A stretch of 64,000 nt of DNA, from positions 62,001-126,000 of the forward strand of contig NZ_SGIT01000001.1 of NCBI RefSeq assembly GCF_004208525.1, in the 5' to 3' direction. Of this stretch, positions 54,068-62,345 are shown in pieces (position 1 is the first letter of the stretch; each line of letters begins with the position of its first letter). The translations under genes and the position numbers were made by a program. Under the pieces are notes generated by a model. The model was not told the origin of the DNA and searched no databases. It saw nothing but the letters and a program-made list of their open reading frames with translations. Origin of the DNA: Sphingobacterium corticibacterium (GTDB lineage: Bacteria; Bacteroidota; Bacteroidia; Sphingobacteriales; Sphingobacteriaceae).

Positions 54068-55480
54068 ATGCATGTAATACATTTAAGTGTGGAATGTTTT
54101 CCACTGGCAAAAGTAGGCGGATTGGCCGATGTAGTGGGCGCATTGCCGCGGTACCAACGTAAGCTCGGCGTGGATGCTTGGGTAGTGTGTCCGTACTACG
54201 ACAAGCCTTTTACACGTGACAATCATTTCTCGCCAATTGCGAAAGGGACTTTTTTTCAGGGATCAGAAGAGTTCCATTATGAAGTATTGAAGGAAACAAA
54301 GGATAGTTTAGGTTTTCCCCTGTACTTGATCCGTATACCTGGCAAATTGGATAGAGAGGAAGTGTATTGTTACCTGGATGAAGCAGAGCAGTGGATCGCT
54401 TTTCAGCATGCCTTTTTACACTGGCTAAAAAACAGCCAGATTAAACCGGATGTTATTAACTGTCATGATCATCATGTGGGATTAGTTCCGTTCTTGATGA
54501 AGTATGCCGATGACTTTAAAACGTTTGCAGACGTTAAAACGGTATTTACCGTGCATAATGGCCAATATCAAGGTTGGATGAACTGGAATAAGGGTATCCT
54601 ACTCCCTGCATTTGATACCTGGAAATGGGGCCTATTAGATTGGGACGGCCTTATTAATCCGTTAGCGACAGCTATTAAATGTTGTGACGCTTTTACGACC
54701 GTTAGTTTAGGTTATCTCCAAGAACTATATGAACAAGCCAATGGACTGGAAAGCTTATTCTCTTCGGAAGCAGCAAAAGGTTATGGTATTGTCAATGGTA
54801 TCGACGACGCCTATTGGAACCCTGCGGAGGATAAATTGATTCCTGTCAATTACGATGTCGAGTCGAGCAAAAAAGGAAAAGCGAAAAATAAGAAAGCGTT
54901 TTGTGAAAAATATGGTCTGGATGAAACGTTGCCTTTATTGACGTATATCGGGCGTTTTGCCACGGAGAAAGGTGCCGATCTATTGCCAGAAATTATTGTG
55001 GATATTTTTTCGAATCCTGAAAATAAAATAGGTATATTTATCTTGGGTTCAGGCGATGTGCAGATTCAGGCCAATTTACAAGCGTTATTGGCAGCATATC
55101 CCGGGCAGCTGGCCGCGTTCTTTGGGTATCATGAAGCATTGGCGCATGAAGTATATGCCGCTGCGGATATGATTTTAATGCCATCGCGCGTGGAGCCCTG
55201 TGGATTGAACCAGTTGTACGCTATGAAGTATGGCACTATTCCTATTGTGCGTGGAATAGGAGGGTTGAAAGATACCGTAATCGATGTAGGCGTAAGAAAC
55301 GGATATGGTTTTGTGTTTCCGGAAGCGGATTCTACAGATGCAGTTTCTGCCATTGGACGTGCTGTCGATTATATCGGGCAGCGTGGAAAAATGCAACGGA
55401 TTCGAAGAAAGGAAATGGAGTTGGATTTTTCTTGGGATAAATCCGCTCAACAATATATCAATTTGTATAACCGATTATAA
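54068..55480 (+). CDS. glgA: Glycogen synthase
   Basis: A 470-residue GT5 glycogen synthase that transfers glucose from ADP-glucose to the chain end. The KVGGLADVVGALPRYQRKLG motif near the N-terminus (Lys15 contacting ADP-glucose), INCHDHHVGLVPF, YIGRFATEKGADLLPEI and MPSRVEPCGLNQLYAMKYGTIP followed by RGIGGLKDTV are all present. The start is 3 bp after glgB; glgC follows 10 bp after the stop. Confidence 0.95.
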   Translation: MHVIHLSVECFPLAKVGGLADVVGALPRYQRKLGVDAWVVCPYYDKPFTRDNHFSPIAKGTFFQGSEEFHYEVLKETKDSLGFPLYLIRIPGKLDREEVYCYLDEAEQWIAFQHAFLHWLKNSQIKPDVINCHDHHVGLVPFLMKYADDFKTFADVKTVFTVHNGQYQGWMNWNKGILLPAFDTWKWGLLDWDGLINPLATAIKCCDAFTTVSLGYLQELYEQANGLESLFSSEAAKGYGIVNGIDDAYWNPAEDKLIPVNYDVESSKKGKAKNKKAFCEKYGLDETLPLLTYIGRFATEKGADLLPEIIVDIFSNPENKIGIFILGSGDVQIQANLQALLAAYPGQLAAFFGYHEALAHEVYAAADMILMPSRVEPCGLNQLYAMKYGTIPIVRGIGGLKDTVIDVGVRNGYGFVFPEADSTDAVSAIGRAVDYIGQRGKMQRIRRKEMELDFSWDKSAQQYINLYNRL

Positions 55481-55490
55481 ATTTAATGGT

Positions 55491-56762
55491 ATGGCACACA
55501 AAGTAGTATCGATTGTATTGGGCGGAGGACGCGGAACACGTCTTTTTCCCTTGACAGAACAACGCTCGAAACCAGCAGTTCCTATTGCGGGGAAGTATCG
55601 TTTGGTGGATATTCCCATTTCTAATTGTTTAAATTCCGGATACAACAAGATTTTTGTCTTGACGCAGTTCAATTCAGCATCCTTAAATCAGCACATCAAG
55701 AATTCTTACAATTTCAGTATTTTTAGCAAAGGCTTTGTGGATATACTCGCTGCTGAACAGACGTTGGAGGGAGACCGATGGTTTGAAGGCACTGCAGATG
55801 CCGTTCGGCGTACGCAGAAAAATTTGGTCAATGTCGACTACGACTATGTACTGATTTTGTCGGGTGACCAATTGTATCAAATGGACTATTCGTCGTTGAT
55901 TGATTTTCATGTAGATAACGGTGGCGATGTCACGATAGCCACTATTCCATCCAACGCTAGGGATGCGACAGGTTTTGGTATTTTAAAGGCCAATGAGGCC
56001 AATGAAATTACTTCATTTACAGAAAAACCAGATAGCGAAGAAGTATTGAACTGGGCGTCAGAGGTATCGGAAGATATGCAACGGCAAGGACGACTTTATT
56101 TAGCATCGATGGGTATTTACGTATTTTCCAAAGGCATATTACGAAAAATGCTCACCGAAAACCCGGGAATGGATTTTGGCAAAGAACTCATTCCAGACGC
56201 CATTGAAACCCTAAAAGTATTAAGTTATCAGTTCGACGGCTATTGGACGGACATTGGAACCATCCGCTCCTTTTTTGATGCAAATATCGGTTTAACAGAT
56301 GACGTGCCGGATTTCAACCTCTTTAACGAAACAGTCTTTACGCGCGCCCGGATGTTACCGCCTTCTAAAATTTCGGGTACCACCTTGAACAATACCATTG
56401 TCGCGGACGGTTGTATCTTAAATGGCGATAAACTGGAACGCTCCGTCATCGGTGTACGTTCGCGTATTGGAAAAGGAACAGTTATCAAATCAACGTATAT
56501 GATGGGTGGAGATCATTATGAACATTTAGAAGAAGTCATCACCTTGGGCAACACCCAACAACCACCTCCGATAGGTGTAGGGGAACGCTGTTATATCGAG
56601 AATGCTATTCTCGATAAAAATTGCCGAATCGGAAACGATGTCCGTATAAAAGGCGGAGTACACCTACCTGATGGTGACTTTTCAACGTATATGATACGTG
56701 ATGGTATCGTGGTTATCAGGCGTGACGCAATTATTCCGAATGGTGCAACGATTGGATGCTAA
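55491..56762 (+). CDS. glgC: Glucose-1-phosphate adenylyltransferase
   Basis: A 423-residue ADP-glucose pyrophosphorylase, the committed step of glycogen synthesis (ATP plus glucose-1-phosphate). The N-terminal nucleotidyltransferase domain has GGGRGTRLFPLT and RSKPAVPIAGKYRLVDIPIS, YRVLIL-like catalytic core LILSGDQLYQMDY, TEKP, and the C-terminal left-handed beta-helix begins near residue 310. The start at 55491 gives MAHKVVSIVLGGG; a longer reading that starts at 55305 would overlap glgA by 176 bp and adds residues foreign to the family. Confidence 0.95.
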   Translation: MAHKVVSIVLGGGRGTRLFPLTEQRSKPAVPIAGKYRLVDIPISNCLNSGYNKIFVLTQFNSASLNQHIKNSYNFSIFSKGFVDILAAEQTLEGDRWFEGTADAVRRTQKNLVNVDYDYVLILSGDQLYQMDYSSLIDFHVDNGGDVTIATIPSNARDATGFGILKANEANEITSFTEKPDSEEVLNWASEVSEDMQRQGRLYLASMGIYVFSKGILRKMLTENPGMDFGKELIPDAIETLKVLSYQFDGYWTDIGTIRSFFDANIGLTDDVPDFNLFNETVFTRARMLPPSKISGTTLNNTIVADGCILNGDKLERSVIGVRSRIGKGTVIKSTYMMGGDHYEHLEEVITLGNTQQPPPIGVGERCYIENAILDKNCRIGNDVRIKGGVHLPDGDFSTYMIRDGIVVIRRDAIIPNGATIGC

Positions 56763-56769
56763 AATATAT

Positions 56770-56791
56770 TAAAAGATATTTTTGTCTTTTA
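56770..56791. promoter_or_regulatory. Palindromic operator upstream of the Rrf2 regulator
   Basis: TAAAAGAT-ATTTTT-GTCTTTTA, an 8-6-8 inverted repeat with one mismatch, overlaps the -33 TTTG of the regulator's promoter. A near-identical copy lies before hmp (57328-57349). Candidate binding site for the adjacent Rrf2 regulator. Confidence 0.65.
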
Positions 56792-56810
56792 TTTTTCTTT
56801 TGTAGTTTTG
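56781..56810 (+). promoter_or_regulatory. Bacteroidota promoter of the Rrf2 gene
   Basis: TTTG (56781-56784), 18 nt, TAGTTTTG (56803-56810). The -33 box is inside the palindrome, so a repressor bound there would block polymerase. Confidence 0.6.
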
Positions 56811-56874
56811 CCTGCAGAAACTGTTTAGGTATCGTTAGATTGACTGGCCTGAACGGCTACTAGTGTAATCGTTG

Positions 56875-57312
56875 ATGGGTTTTTTTTCGAAAACATGTGA
56901 ATATGCCTTAAGGGCGGTGATGTATATTGCCGCCCAATCCAGTAATGGGAAAAAGGTAGGTATCAAAGAGGTGGCTGAAAAGATTAACTCGCCAGCACAC
57001 TTCTTAGGGAAAATTTTACAAAACCTAAGCAAAGATGGAATAATCCAGTCTACAAAGGGACCTCAAGGCGGGTTTTATATCAGCCAGGAGGGATTAAAAA
57101 AACCTTTGGCTGATATCGTAATTGCCATTGAAGGTGCGCAGTTTCTAAATGGATGTGGAATGGGATTGAGCTATTGCTCCCAGGAAAACCCCTGTCCGTT
57201 GCACGATGATTTTAAAGAGATTCGTGACCGGCTCAATCTTATGCTACACAAGACAACTATTGGACAGTTTAATGAAAAATTGATTCAAGGTGTCTTGACG
57301 TTAAACAAATGA
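56875..57312 (+). CDS. Rrf2-family regulator, NsrR-like
   Basis: A 145-residue winged-helix regulator. The N-terminal HTH (YALRAVMYIAAQSSNGKKVG, then IKEVAEKINSPAHFLGKILQNL) and the wing TKGPQGGFYIS are typical of Rrf2 proteins. Three cysteines in CGMGLSYCSQENPC (about residues 97-110) could ligate an Fe-S cluster as in NsrR, which senses nitric oxide. It is followed by hmp, the NO dioxygenase, and both genes carry the same palindrome upstream. Start chosen at ATG 56875 over a TTG just before it. Confidence 0.88.
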   Translation: MGFFSKTCEYALRAVMYIAAQSSNGKKVGIKEVAEKINSPAHFLGKILQNLSKDGIIQSTKGPQGGFYISQEGLKKPLADIVIAIEGAQFLNGCGMGLSYCSQENPCPLHDDFKEIRDRLNLMLHKTTIGQFNEKLIQGVLTLNK

Positions 57313-57327
57313 TTTTTTTTAACCCTA

Positions 57328-57349
57328 TAAAAGACATTTTGGTCTTTTA
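57328..57349. promoter_or_regulatory. Palindromic operator upstream of hmp
   Basis: TAAAAGAC-ATTTTG-GTCTTTTA, a perfect 8-6-8 inverted repeat, 17 bp before the hmp start and 15 bp after the Rrf2 stop. It differs from the upstream copy at only two positions. Confidence 0.7.
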
Positions 57350-57366
57350 TTAAATATCATCATATA

Positions 57367-58575
57367 ATGACAACAGAACAAAAGCAGTTGATTTTAGGTA
57401 CTGTACCTGTCTTGCGCGAACACGGTGTTGCGTTAACCTCTCACTTTTACCAACGCATGTTTACGCATAATCCCGAGTTGAAGCATATCTTCAATATGGG
57501 AAACCAAAAGAACAACAAACAACAGCAAGCATTAGCGATGGCGGTATTGGCTTATGCAGAGCATATCGAAGATCCATCGGTCTTGTTGCCCGTTGTAAAT
57601 AGTATCGGACATAAGCATACGAGCCTGGATATTCGTCCAGCGCATTACGCAATCGTAGGCCAACATCTCATTGCTTCTATTGGCGAAGTATTAGGAGATG
57701 CCGCTACACCGGAGTTGTTGGAGGCATGGGCAGCAGCGTATGCCCAGCTGGCGGGTCTGATGAGCGGCCATGAGCAGAAGCTGTACGACGTGCAAACCAA
57801 CCAACGTGGTGGATGGAGTGGATGGAGACCTTTCACCATTAAACGGAAAGTCCAAGAAAGTGAAGAAATCACCTCCTTTTATCTTTATCCGACGGATGGG
57901 GGCGAGGTATCTAAATATCTTCCGGGACAGTATATCAGTTTACGTTTGTTTCTCCCGGAGCTTAATCTGCTTCAACCGCGTCAATATAGTATATCTTGTG
58001 CGCCAAATCATGAATATTACCGTATTTCGGTAAAACGGGAGCGGAAGCCGCAGCATGCGGATGGCATGATCAGTAACCGGTTACACGATTATATCCATGA
58101 AGGTGACAACTTAGAACTAACAGCCCCGGCAGGAACATTTGTGCTGAAAGAGGAAGAGTTTGCGGGTCCTAAAGTATTCATCAGCGGCGGTGTTGGGCAA
58201 ACCCCATTAATGGCGATGCTCGAAAGCCTAGTTTCGAAAGATCATTCTGGTTCGCCGATTACCTGGATACATGGTTGTCGGAGTGAGGCCGTACATGCAT
58301 TTAAAGACCGTATTGCCGAATTAGGTGCTATTAATAACCAAGTCAAGCGGCATATTTTTTACGAGAATGTACAAAGTGGATTAGATAATGCACATCTCGG
58401 CATGGTCGATTTGGAGCAGATAGAAGAGGATGTCTTGCTGGACAATGCAGCGTATTATATCTGTGGTCCTTCTCCCTTTATTACCAAACATTACAACTAC
58501 CTGCGGGAAAAAGGTGTGACGATGGATGCCATACATTTTGAGGAATTTGGACCGGCATCACTACAATTCAGTTAA
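57367..58575 (+). CDS. hmp: NO-inducible flavohemoprotein
   Basis: A 402-residue flavohemoglobin that oxidises nitric oxide to nitrate with O2 and NAD(P)H. The globin domain spans about residues 1-138 (proximal His in the NSIGHKHTSL segment, and TSHFYQRMFTHNPELK), followed by the FAD domain (FTIKRKVQESEEITSFYLYP, RQYSIS) and the NAD domain (GGVGQTPLMAML, YICGPSPF). Length matches the family. It lies 54 bp after the Rrf2 gene with its own operator, which supports NO-dependent control, and ends in a clear terminator. Confidence 0.96.
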   Translation: MTTEQKQLILGTVPVLREHGVALTSHFYQRMFTHNPELKHIFNMGNQKNNKQQQALAMAVLAYAEHIEDPSVLLPVVNSIGHKHTSLDIRPAHYAIVGQHLIASIGEVLGDAATPELLEAWAAAYAQLAGLMSGHEQKLYDVQTNQRGGWSGWRPFTIKRKVQESEEITSFYLYPTDGGEVSKYLPGQYISLRLFLPELNLLQPRQYSISCAPNHEYYRISVKRERKPQHADGMISNRLHDYIHEGDNLELTAPAGTFVLKEEEFAGPKVFISGGVGQTPLMAMLESLVSKDHSGSPITWIHGCRSEAVHAFKDRIAELGAINNQVKRHIFYENVQSGLDNAHLGMVDLEQIEEDVLLDNAAYYICGPSPFITKHYNYLREKGVTMDAIHFEEFGPASLQFS

Positions 58576-58583
58576 TAATCTGC

Positions 58584-58617
58584 AAAAGCTTTCCAAAACC
58601 TGGAAAGCTTTTTTTTT
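58584..58617 (+). terminator. Terminator of hmp
   Basis: The stem AAAAGCTTTCC / GGAAAGCTTTT with a 7-nt loop is followed by T residues. Confidence 0.92.
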
Positions 58618-58707
58618 CAAATAGATGTGGCAGTATTCTACATTTATTACGTCCTTTGTCGGAAATCGTCGTTTCGACGAAATCAATCATTAGAAAAGAA
58701 GAGGTAA

Positions 58708-59988
58708 GTGGATAGAAAGAAGATTATCAAGCAGCATTATTGGAAACTGGCCATCGTTTCCATCGGAATAGCGTTGGTTTGTTGTTTATTAGCCTATACC
58801 CTAAAACATGCCACGGAATGGTTTGAAGTAACCGCATTGCAATGGATTTCCCAAACCCAGACGTGGCTTTTCCTGTTATTTCCGAGTGTAGGTATTACCG
58901 CTATTTATTTTTTGCGGAAATGGCTGTTTCAAAACCGTAAGAACAAAGGGCTCACCGAAATTTTTAAAACGTTAGACGACCGAAAGGATCACCTCCCGTT
59001 ATTTAAGATCCCTTCGCATTATATTAATGGTTTTTTGACGGTTGTGTTCGGTGGATCAACCGGTGTGGAAGTATCTACAGTCGTCGCGACGGCATCTATC
59101 GGAAATGCGGTCTATGAAAAGCACTTTGCGGCCAATATGTATAAGCGCGAGTTGATATGTGCTGCAGTGACCGCTGGCGTGGCGGTATTATTCGGTAGCC
59201 CTTTTGCCGGTTGGCTTTTCGCCATGGAGGTTGTTGCCCGAAAAATAAATAAGACACTTGTTTTGGCGTGCACGACGGCCGCCCTCACTGCCGGTATTTT
59301 TGTTTACTTCTTTGACAGCCATCCATTTTTCAATTATGCTATTCAGGATTGGTATACGGCAGCATTGCCCTTTTTTATCGTCTTGAGTGTGTTCTGTGGG
59401 TTATTGTCTACTTATTTTACGCTGTTGGTAACTCGGATGAAGGCGTTTTTCGGAAAGATCACGAATAATTTTATACGGGTTAATCTCGGCGCGCTGATTG
59501 TAGGCGGACTTATTTTTTATTTTCCCTTGTTATATGGAGATAGTTATCACGGCTTGAAAGAAGTGGTTGATACAGCCATGAAAGGAGAAGAGTTATCGTT
59601 CGGTATACTGCTCTTTATCGCCCTCTTGAAGCCTCTTGCAGCTTCTCTAACGTTGGGTGCAGGGGGAGACGGGGGTGTTTTTGCGCCAAGTATTGTCGCC
59701 GGAGCCTTATTGGGCCTGGGGTTTGCTTTAGCTTGCAACACCTACTTCGGTACGGATCTCGTCCTTTTTAACTTTATACTCGCGGGCGCAGCAGCGACCT
59801 TATCGGCTTCGATCTATGCGCCGTTTACCGCACTTTTCTTAGTCTGCGGATTAGTTTCCAATGGCTTTGAACTGTTTCTTCCGATTTTGATCGTCAGTTT
59901 TGTGTCGAAGTACGCCGCACAGTGGGTATTGCCATACAATGCATATACGTATGATCAATTTTTGGAAAAGAGGAAGGTGGTGGGGTAG
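58708..59988 (+). CDS. CLC-family chloride channel/antiporter
   Basis: A 426-residue CLC protein starting with GTG. About ten or more transmembrane helices are visible. The first signature loop reads GGSTGVEVST (residues 115-124), so the gating glutamate (Glu121) is there but the usual GREGP sequence is changed to GVEVS. The third loop, GAGGDGGVFAPS (around 315-328), is close to the usual GxFxP selectivity region. CLC proteins move chloride, nitrate or fluoride; which ion or whether H+ is coupled cannot be told. No CBS domains follow. It is monocistronic with no terminator seen before the non-coding stretch. Confidence 0.88.
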   Translation: MDRKKIIKQHYWKLAIVSIGIALVCCLLAYTLKHATEWFEVTALQWISQTQTWLFLLFPSVGITAIYFLRKWLFQNRKNKGLTEIFKTLDDRKDHLPLFKIPSHYINGFLTVVFGGSTGVEVSTVVATASIGNAVYEKHFAANMYKRELICAAVTAGVAVLFGSPFAGWLFAMEVVARKINKTLVLACTTAALTAGIFVYFFDSHPFFNYAIQDWYTAALPFFIVLSVFCGLLSTYFTLLVTRMKAFFGKITNNFIRVNLGALIVGGLIFYFPLLYGDSYHGLKEVVDTAMKGEELSFGILLFIALLKPLAASLTLGAGGDGGVFAPSIVAGALLGLGFALACNTYFGTDLVLFNFILAGAAATLSASIYAPFTALFLVCGLVSNGFELFLPILIVSFVSKYAAQWVLPYNAYTYDQFLEKRKVVG

Positions 59989-60685
59989 CATCTATTTAAA
60001 AGCTCTTTTTTCTAATATTACACGTTTTCGACGTACTTCGTTGATCTAGCGACGGAGTTATTGAAACTGTCGACAGCTTTCATCGCTGACCTGAGAGGCA
60101 TTTCCATGGTGATATTGTCTGAATACACGATATAGACGACCGTTATAGACATTTATATGCGCATGATAAACACTTCTATGCACATGTCTTTATTCTTGAG
60201 CTATTTCAGCACATTGCGTCGGCGTATCATTATGATCGTGAGGTTTTTCTTTATCACTTTGTGCTCGTTAAAGATGACATCGCTGCCCATGTGTTCTACT
60301 TAGAGGCACAACAAGACCGTCTTACCGTACTTCATAGCGATTTATTCATACAACAAAAAGATAAAGTTGTTCAGGTTGTTCGTCATGATGCTCCTCAACA
60401 TGACGTTGAGGTACCTCAACGTTGCGATGATGCCCTTCAGGTTGGAAAGGAGCTCCTTCAAACGAAATATGTGGGAGGTCAACGGGGCAAATACGTTTGT
60501 CCTATGGTCGATGCAGTTCCTCGCCATAGCGCGGAGGTTCCTCAAAATGCAAACAATATCGGGAAAAGCGTTTGCATTTGATTGCAAATGATTGCATTTG
60601 TGGGCATTTTCCGTTGAAATTTTTGTGTCCGGACGATATTTGTTTCACAGCGCGGGAATGAACCCTGCTCATAAAGACATATATT
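59989..60685. other. Palindrome-rich non-coding region upstream of the Fn3 gene
   Basis: No gene is supported in these 697 bp. It contains CTGTCGACAG (60067-60076), the 20-bp perfect palindrome ACGTTGAGGTACCTCAACGT (60403-60422) preceded by CCTCAAC at 60393 which can pair alternatively, AAGGAGCTCCTT (60447-60458), GAGG-TT-CCTC (60534-60543), and a period-10 repeat at 60571-60610. The two biggest palindromes have centres 40 bp apart. The short readings possible on either strand have atypical composition and no match to a known family. Confidence 0.6.
60571..60610 (+). repeat. Four units of a 10-bp tandem repeat
   Basis: TTTGCATTTG, ATTGCAAATG, ATTGCATTTG and TGGGCATTTT follow one another without gaps. 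Units two and three differ by two bases; units one and two form an inverted repeat (CATTTG-ATTG-CAAATG). It lies 76 bp before the Fn3 gene start. Confidence 0.7.
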
Positions 60686-61324
60686 ATGAATATCAAACAA
60701 CAAGCATTGGGCGGCTTCAAGCGAGCAAGTGACGAGGCCGTATTGGCCAAAGGCAAAACTGTGTTGCTGGCTATGACGAACAATCCAAATTTTGAAAATC
60801 CAAATCCTGCATTGGCAGCGTTAGTAGAAGTAGTGGACACCTATGAACAGAAATTGTCAGTGGCAAGGTGGCGACGTCGCAGTACGGAGGATACCACGAT
60901 CAAGAACGAGGCGCGTAATGCCGTAGAAAAAATGTTGAAGCGGCTGGCGTTTTATGTAACACATGCGGCTGACGGGAGCCTATCGGTGCTGCTTAGTTCG
61001 GGTTTTGACGTGTCCGGCTTACCGCAGAAAAAAGATGCGCCAACAGGTGTAACCGGGGTAAATCTACGCGATGGTGGACAGTCGGGACAGATGCGGTTGG
61101 ATTTCGATAAAAATAAATTGGCTAAGATTTACGAATATCAAATCTGTGAGGTAGATAGCCGTGGTTTGCCGGGCGAATGGAACGAGGGGTATATCACTAC
61201 CTCATCTAGGCATAATGTTATCGCCCCATTAACATTTCTTCAGTGCTACGGCGTCCGTGTACGAGCCATCAATGGGTATGGACGCTCGGAGTGGTCAGAA
61301 ATAGTAATTCATGTCGTGCGATAG
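60686..61324 (+). CDS. Fibronectin type III domain protein
   Basis: A 212-residue protein without signal peptide. Residues 1-105 are helical, with NNPNFENPNPALAALVEVVDTYEQKL and two further amphipathic helices; residues about 115-212 form a fibronectin type III domain, seen in GQSGQMRLDFD, IYEYQICEVDSRGLPGEW and FLQCYGVRVRAINGYGRSEWSE. Similar proteins, as I recall, recur in several copies in Sphingobacteriaceae genomes with structured upstream DNA; no function is known to me. The long structured leader and the terminator hairpin after it suggest a self-contained transcription unit. Confidence 0.75.
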   Translation: MNIKQQALGGFKRASDEAVLAKGKTVLLAMTNNPNFENPNPALAALVEVVDTYEQKLSVARWRRRSTEDTTIKNEARNAVEKMLKRLAFYVTHAADGSLSVLLSSGFDVSGLPQKKDAPTGVTGVNLRDGGQSGQMRLDFDKNKLAKIYEYQICEVDSRGLPGEWNEGYITTSSRHNVIAPLTFLQCYGVRVRAINGYGRSEWSEIVIHVVR

Positions 61325-61372
61325 AGCAAAAGAAAAATATAGGAGAATATTTATATATAATAACCGTGTAGG

Positions 61373-61397
61373 GGTTGGCTATGTGTCAACCTTTTTT
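61373..61397 (+). terminator. Intrinsic terminator after the Fn3 gene
   Basis: The stem GGTTGGC (61373-61379) with GTCAACC (61385-61391), loop TATGT, followed by six T. A further hairpin-like GTTGG/CCAAC with a T-rich loop is found at about 61439-61455. The rest of the 298-bp gap to the next gene holds nothing else that I can recognise. Confidence 0.75.
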
Positions 61398-61622
61398 GTA
61401 TTGCCGTTTTTCCTTTTAAAAACAAATCCATTTTTAAGTTGGTTTTTTTGCCAACGACTATTAGTACGTGCAACAGATGATTATGGACAGGTTTTTGTGC
61501 AAAAAAGCAGTTTTAGAATAGAGAGTTTTAACTAAACGGGTATTGAATACCGCTGTTTCTACGGAAAAGATAAGCCAGTTTAACTATCTTTACCGAATAC
61601 AAGTACCCGATAGGATGTAAAA

Positions 61623-62345
61623 ATGGGAGATTTTGTTTATTGGATAATAATCGTTGTGCTGAGTGTTGGAGCAGGCTGTGTCTATTGGTTGATGTACCGA
61701 AAAATGCAGCAACTGACGAAAAAGAACGACGAACTTTCGGAACACAAAGAAAATAGTTTAAAGAGCAACGTTGATCTTGAACTGGCTCCCTATAAATTGG
61801 ATCCGCATCTGTTGAAAAACGCATTAAATGCAATTCAATCACACGCTTACCATAGCTATAACGCGTTGGATAAATTGTCAAATGTTTTGGACTATATCCT
61901 CTATGAATCCGATGAGAAATTTGTCAAATTAAAGGATGAGGTTAGCTTTGCACAGAATTTGATCGAAATCAATAGATTAAAGGTCAGTCCATTGTTTGAC
62001 CTACACATGCGGATAAAAATTGCACCGGAGGCAGGTAACTTCATGATTGCTCCTTTCATCACTATCAATGCCATTGAGAACGCTTTCAAACATGCGGATG
62101 TGCAAAGTGAAAATAGTTTTATTTCGATCGTATTTGAGGTAATAGGAAATACGTTTTTCTTATCGGTTTCTAACAAGATACAGCCCAATACCATGTATAA
62201 AAATGTGCATCACGGAGGTATAGGTGATAAAACGTTTAAAAATAGGTTGGATAAACTCTATGGCGACCGTTATAAGTTGGTTACGGAGCAAAAGGAGGGA
62301 ACCTACCATGTTAAACTGGAAATAAAACTACATGTCAATGATTAA
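61623..62345 (+). CDS. LytS-type sensor histidine kinase, small
   Basis: A 240-residue kinase of the His_kinase/LytS class: one N-terminal membrane helix (about 5-23), a short coiled segment, the phosphoacceptor motif LDPHLLKNALNAI (about 58-70; usually NPHFLFNTLN), the ATPase N-box PFITINAIENAFKHA (about 142-156) and a G-box GGIGDKTFKNRL that differs from the usual GGxGLxNxxxRL. It has no periplasmic sensor, so input may come through the membrane or a partner. Its end overlaps the response regulator gene by 14 nt. Confidence 0.85.
   Translation: MGDFVYWIIIVVLSVGAGCVYWLMYRKMQQLTKKNDELSEHKENSLKSNVDLELAPYKLDPHLLKNALNAIQSHAYHSYNALDKLSNVLDYILYESDEKFVKLKDEVSFAQNLIEINRLKVSPLFDLHMRIKIAPEAGNFMIAPFITINAIENAFKHADVQSENSFISIVFEVIGNTFFLSVSNKIQPNTMYKNVHHGGIGDKTFKNRLDKLYGDRYKLVTEQKEGTYHVKLEIKLHVND

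Noticed and set aside
55305-55490. Possible N-terminal extension of glgC overlapping glgA
   Set aside because: The added residues are the out-of-frame reading of the glgA C-terminus; the ATG at 55491 gives the standard family N-terminus and a 10-bp gap.
60391-60545. CRISPR array
   Set aside because: The palindromes are not identical repeats, spacing is irregular and no cas gene is present.
60261-60587. Short open readings on both strands in the palindrome-rich stretch
   Set aside because: Composition follows the palindromes, no plausible start or family, and several frames are open at the same time.
61311-61535. Possible 74-residue gene after the Fn3 gene
   Set aside because: It starts inside the Fn3 gene end, contains the terminator hairpin with its T-run and has no recognisable family; most likely chance.
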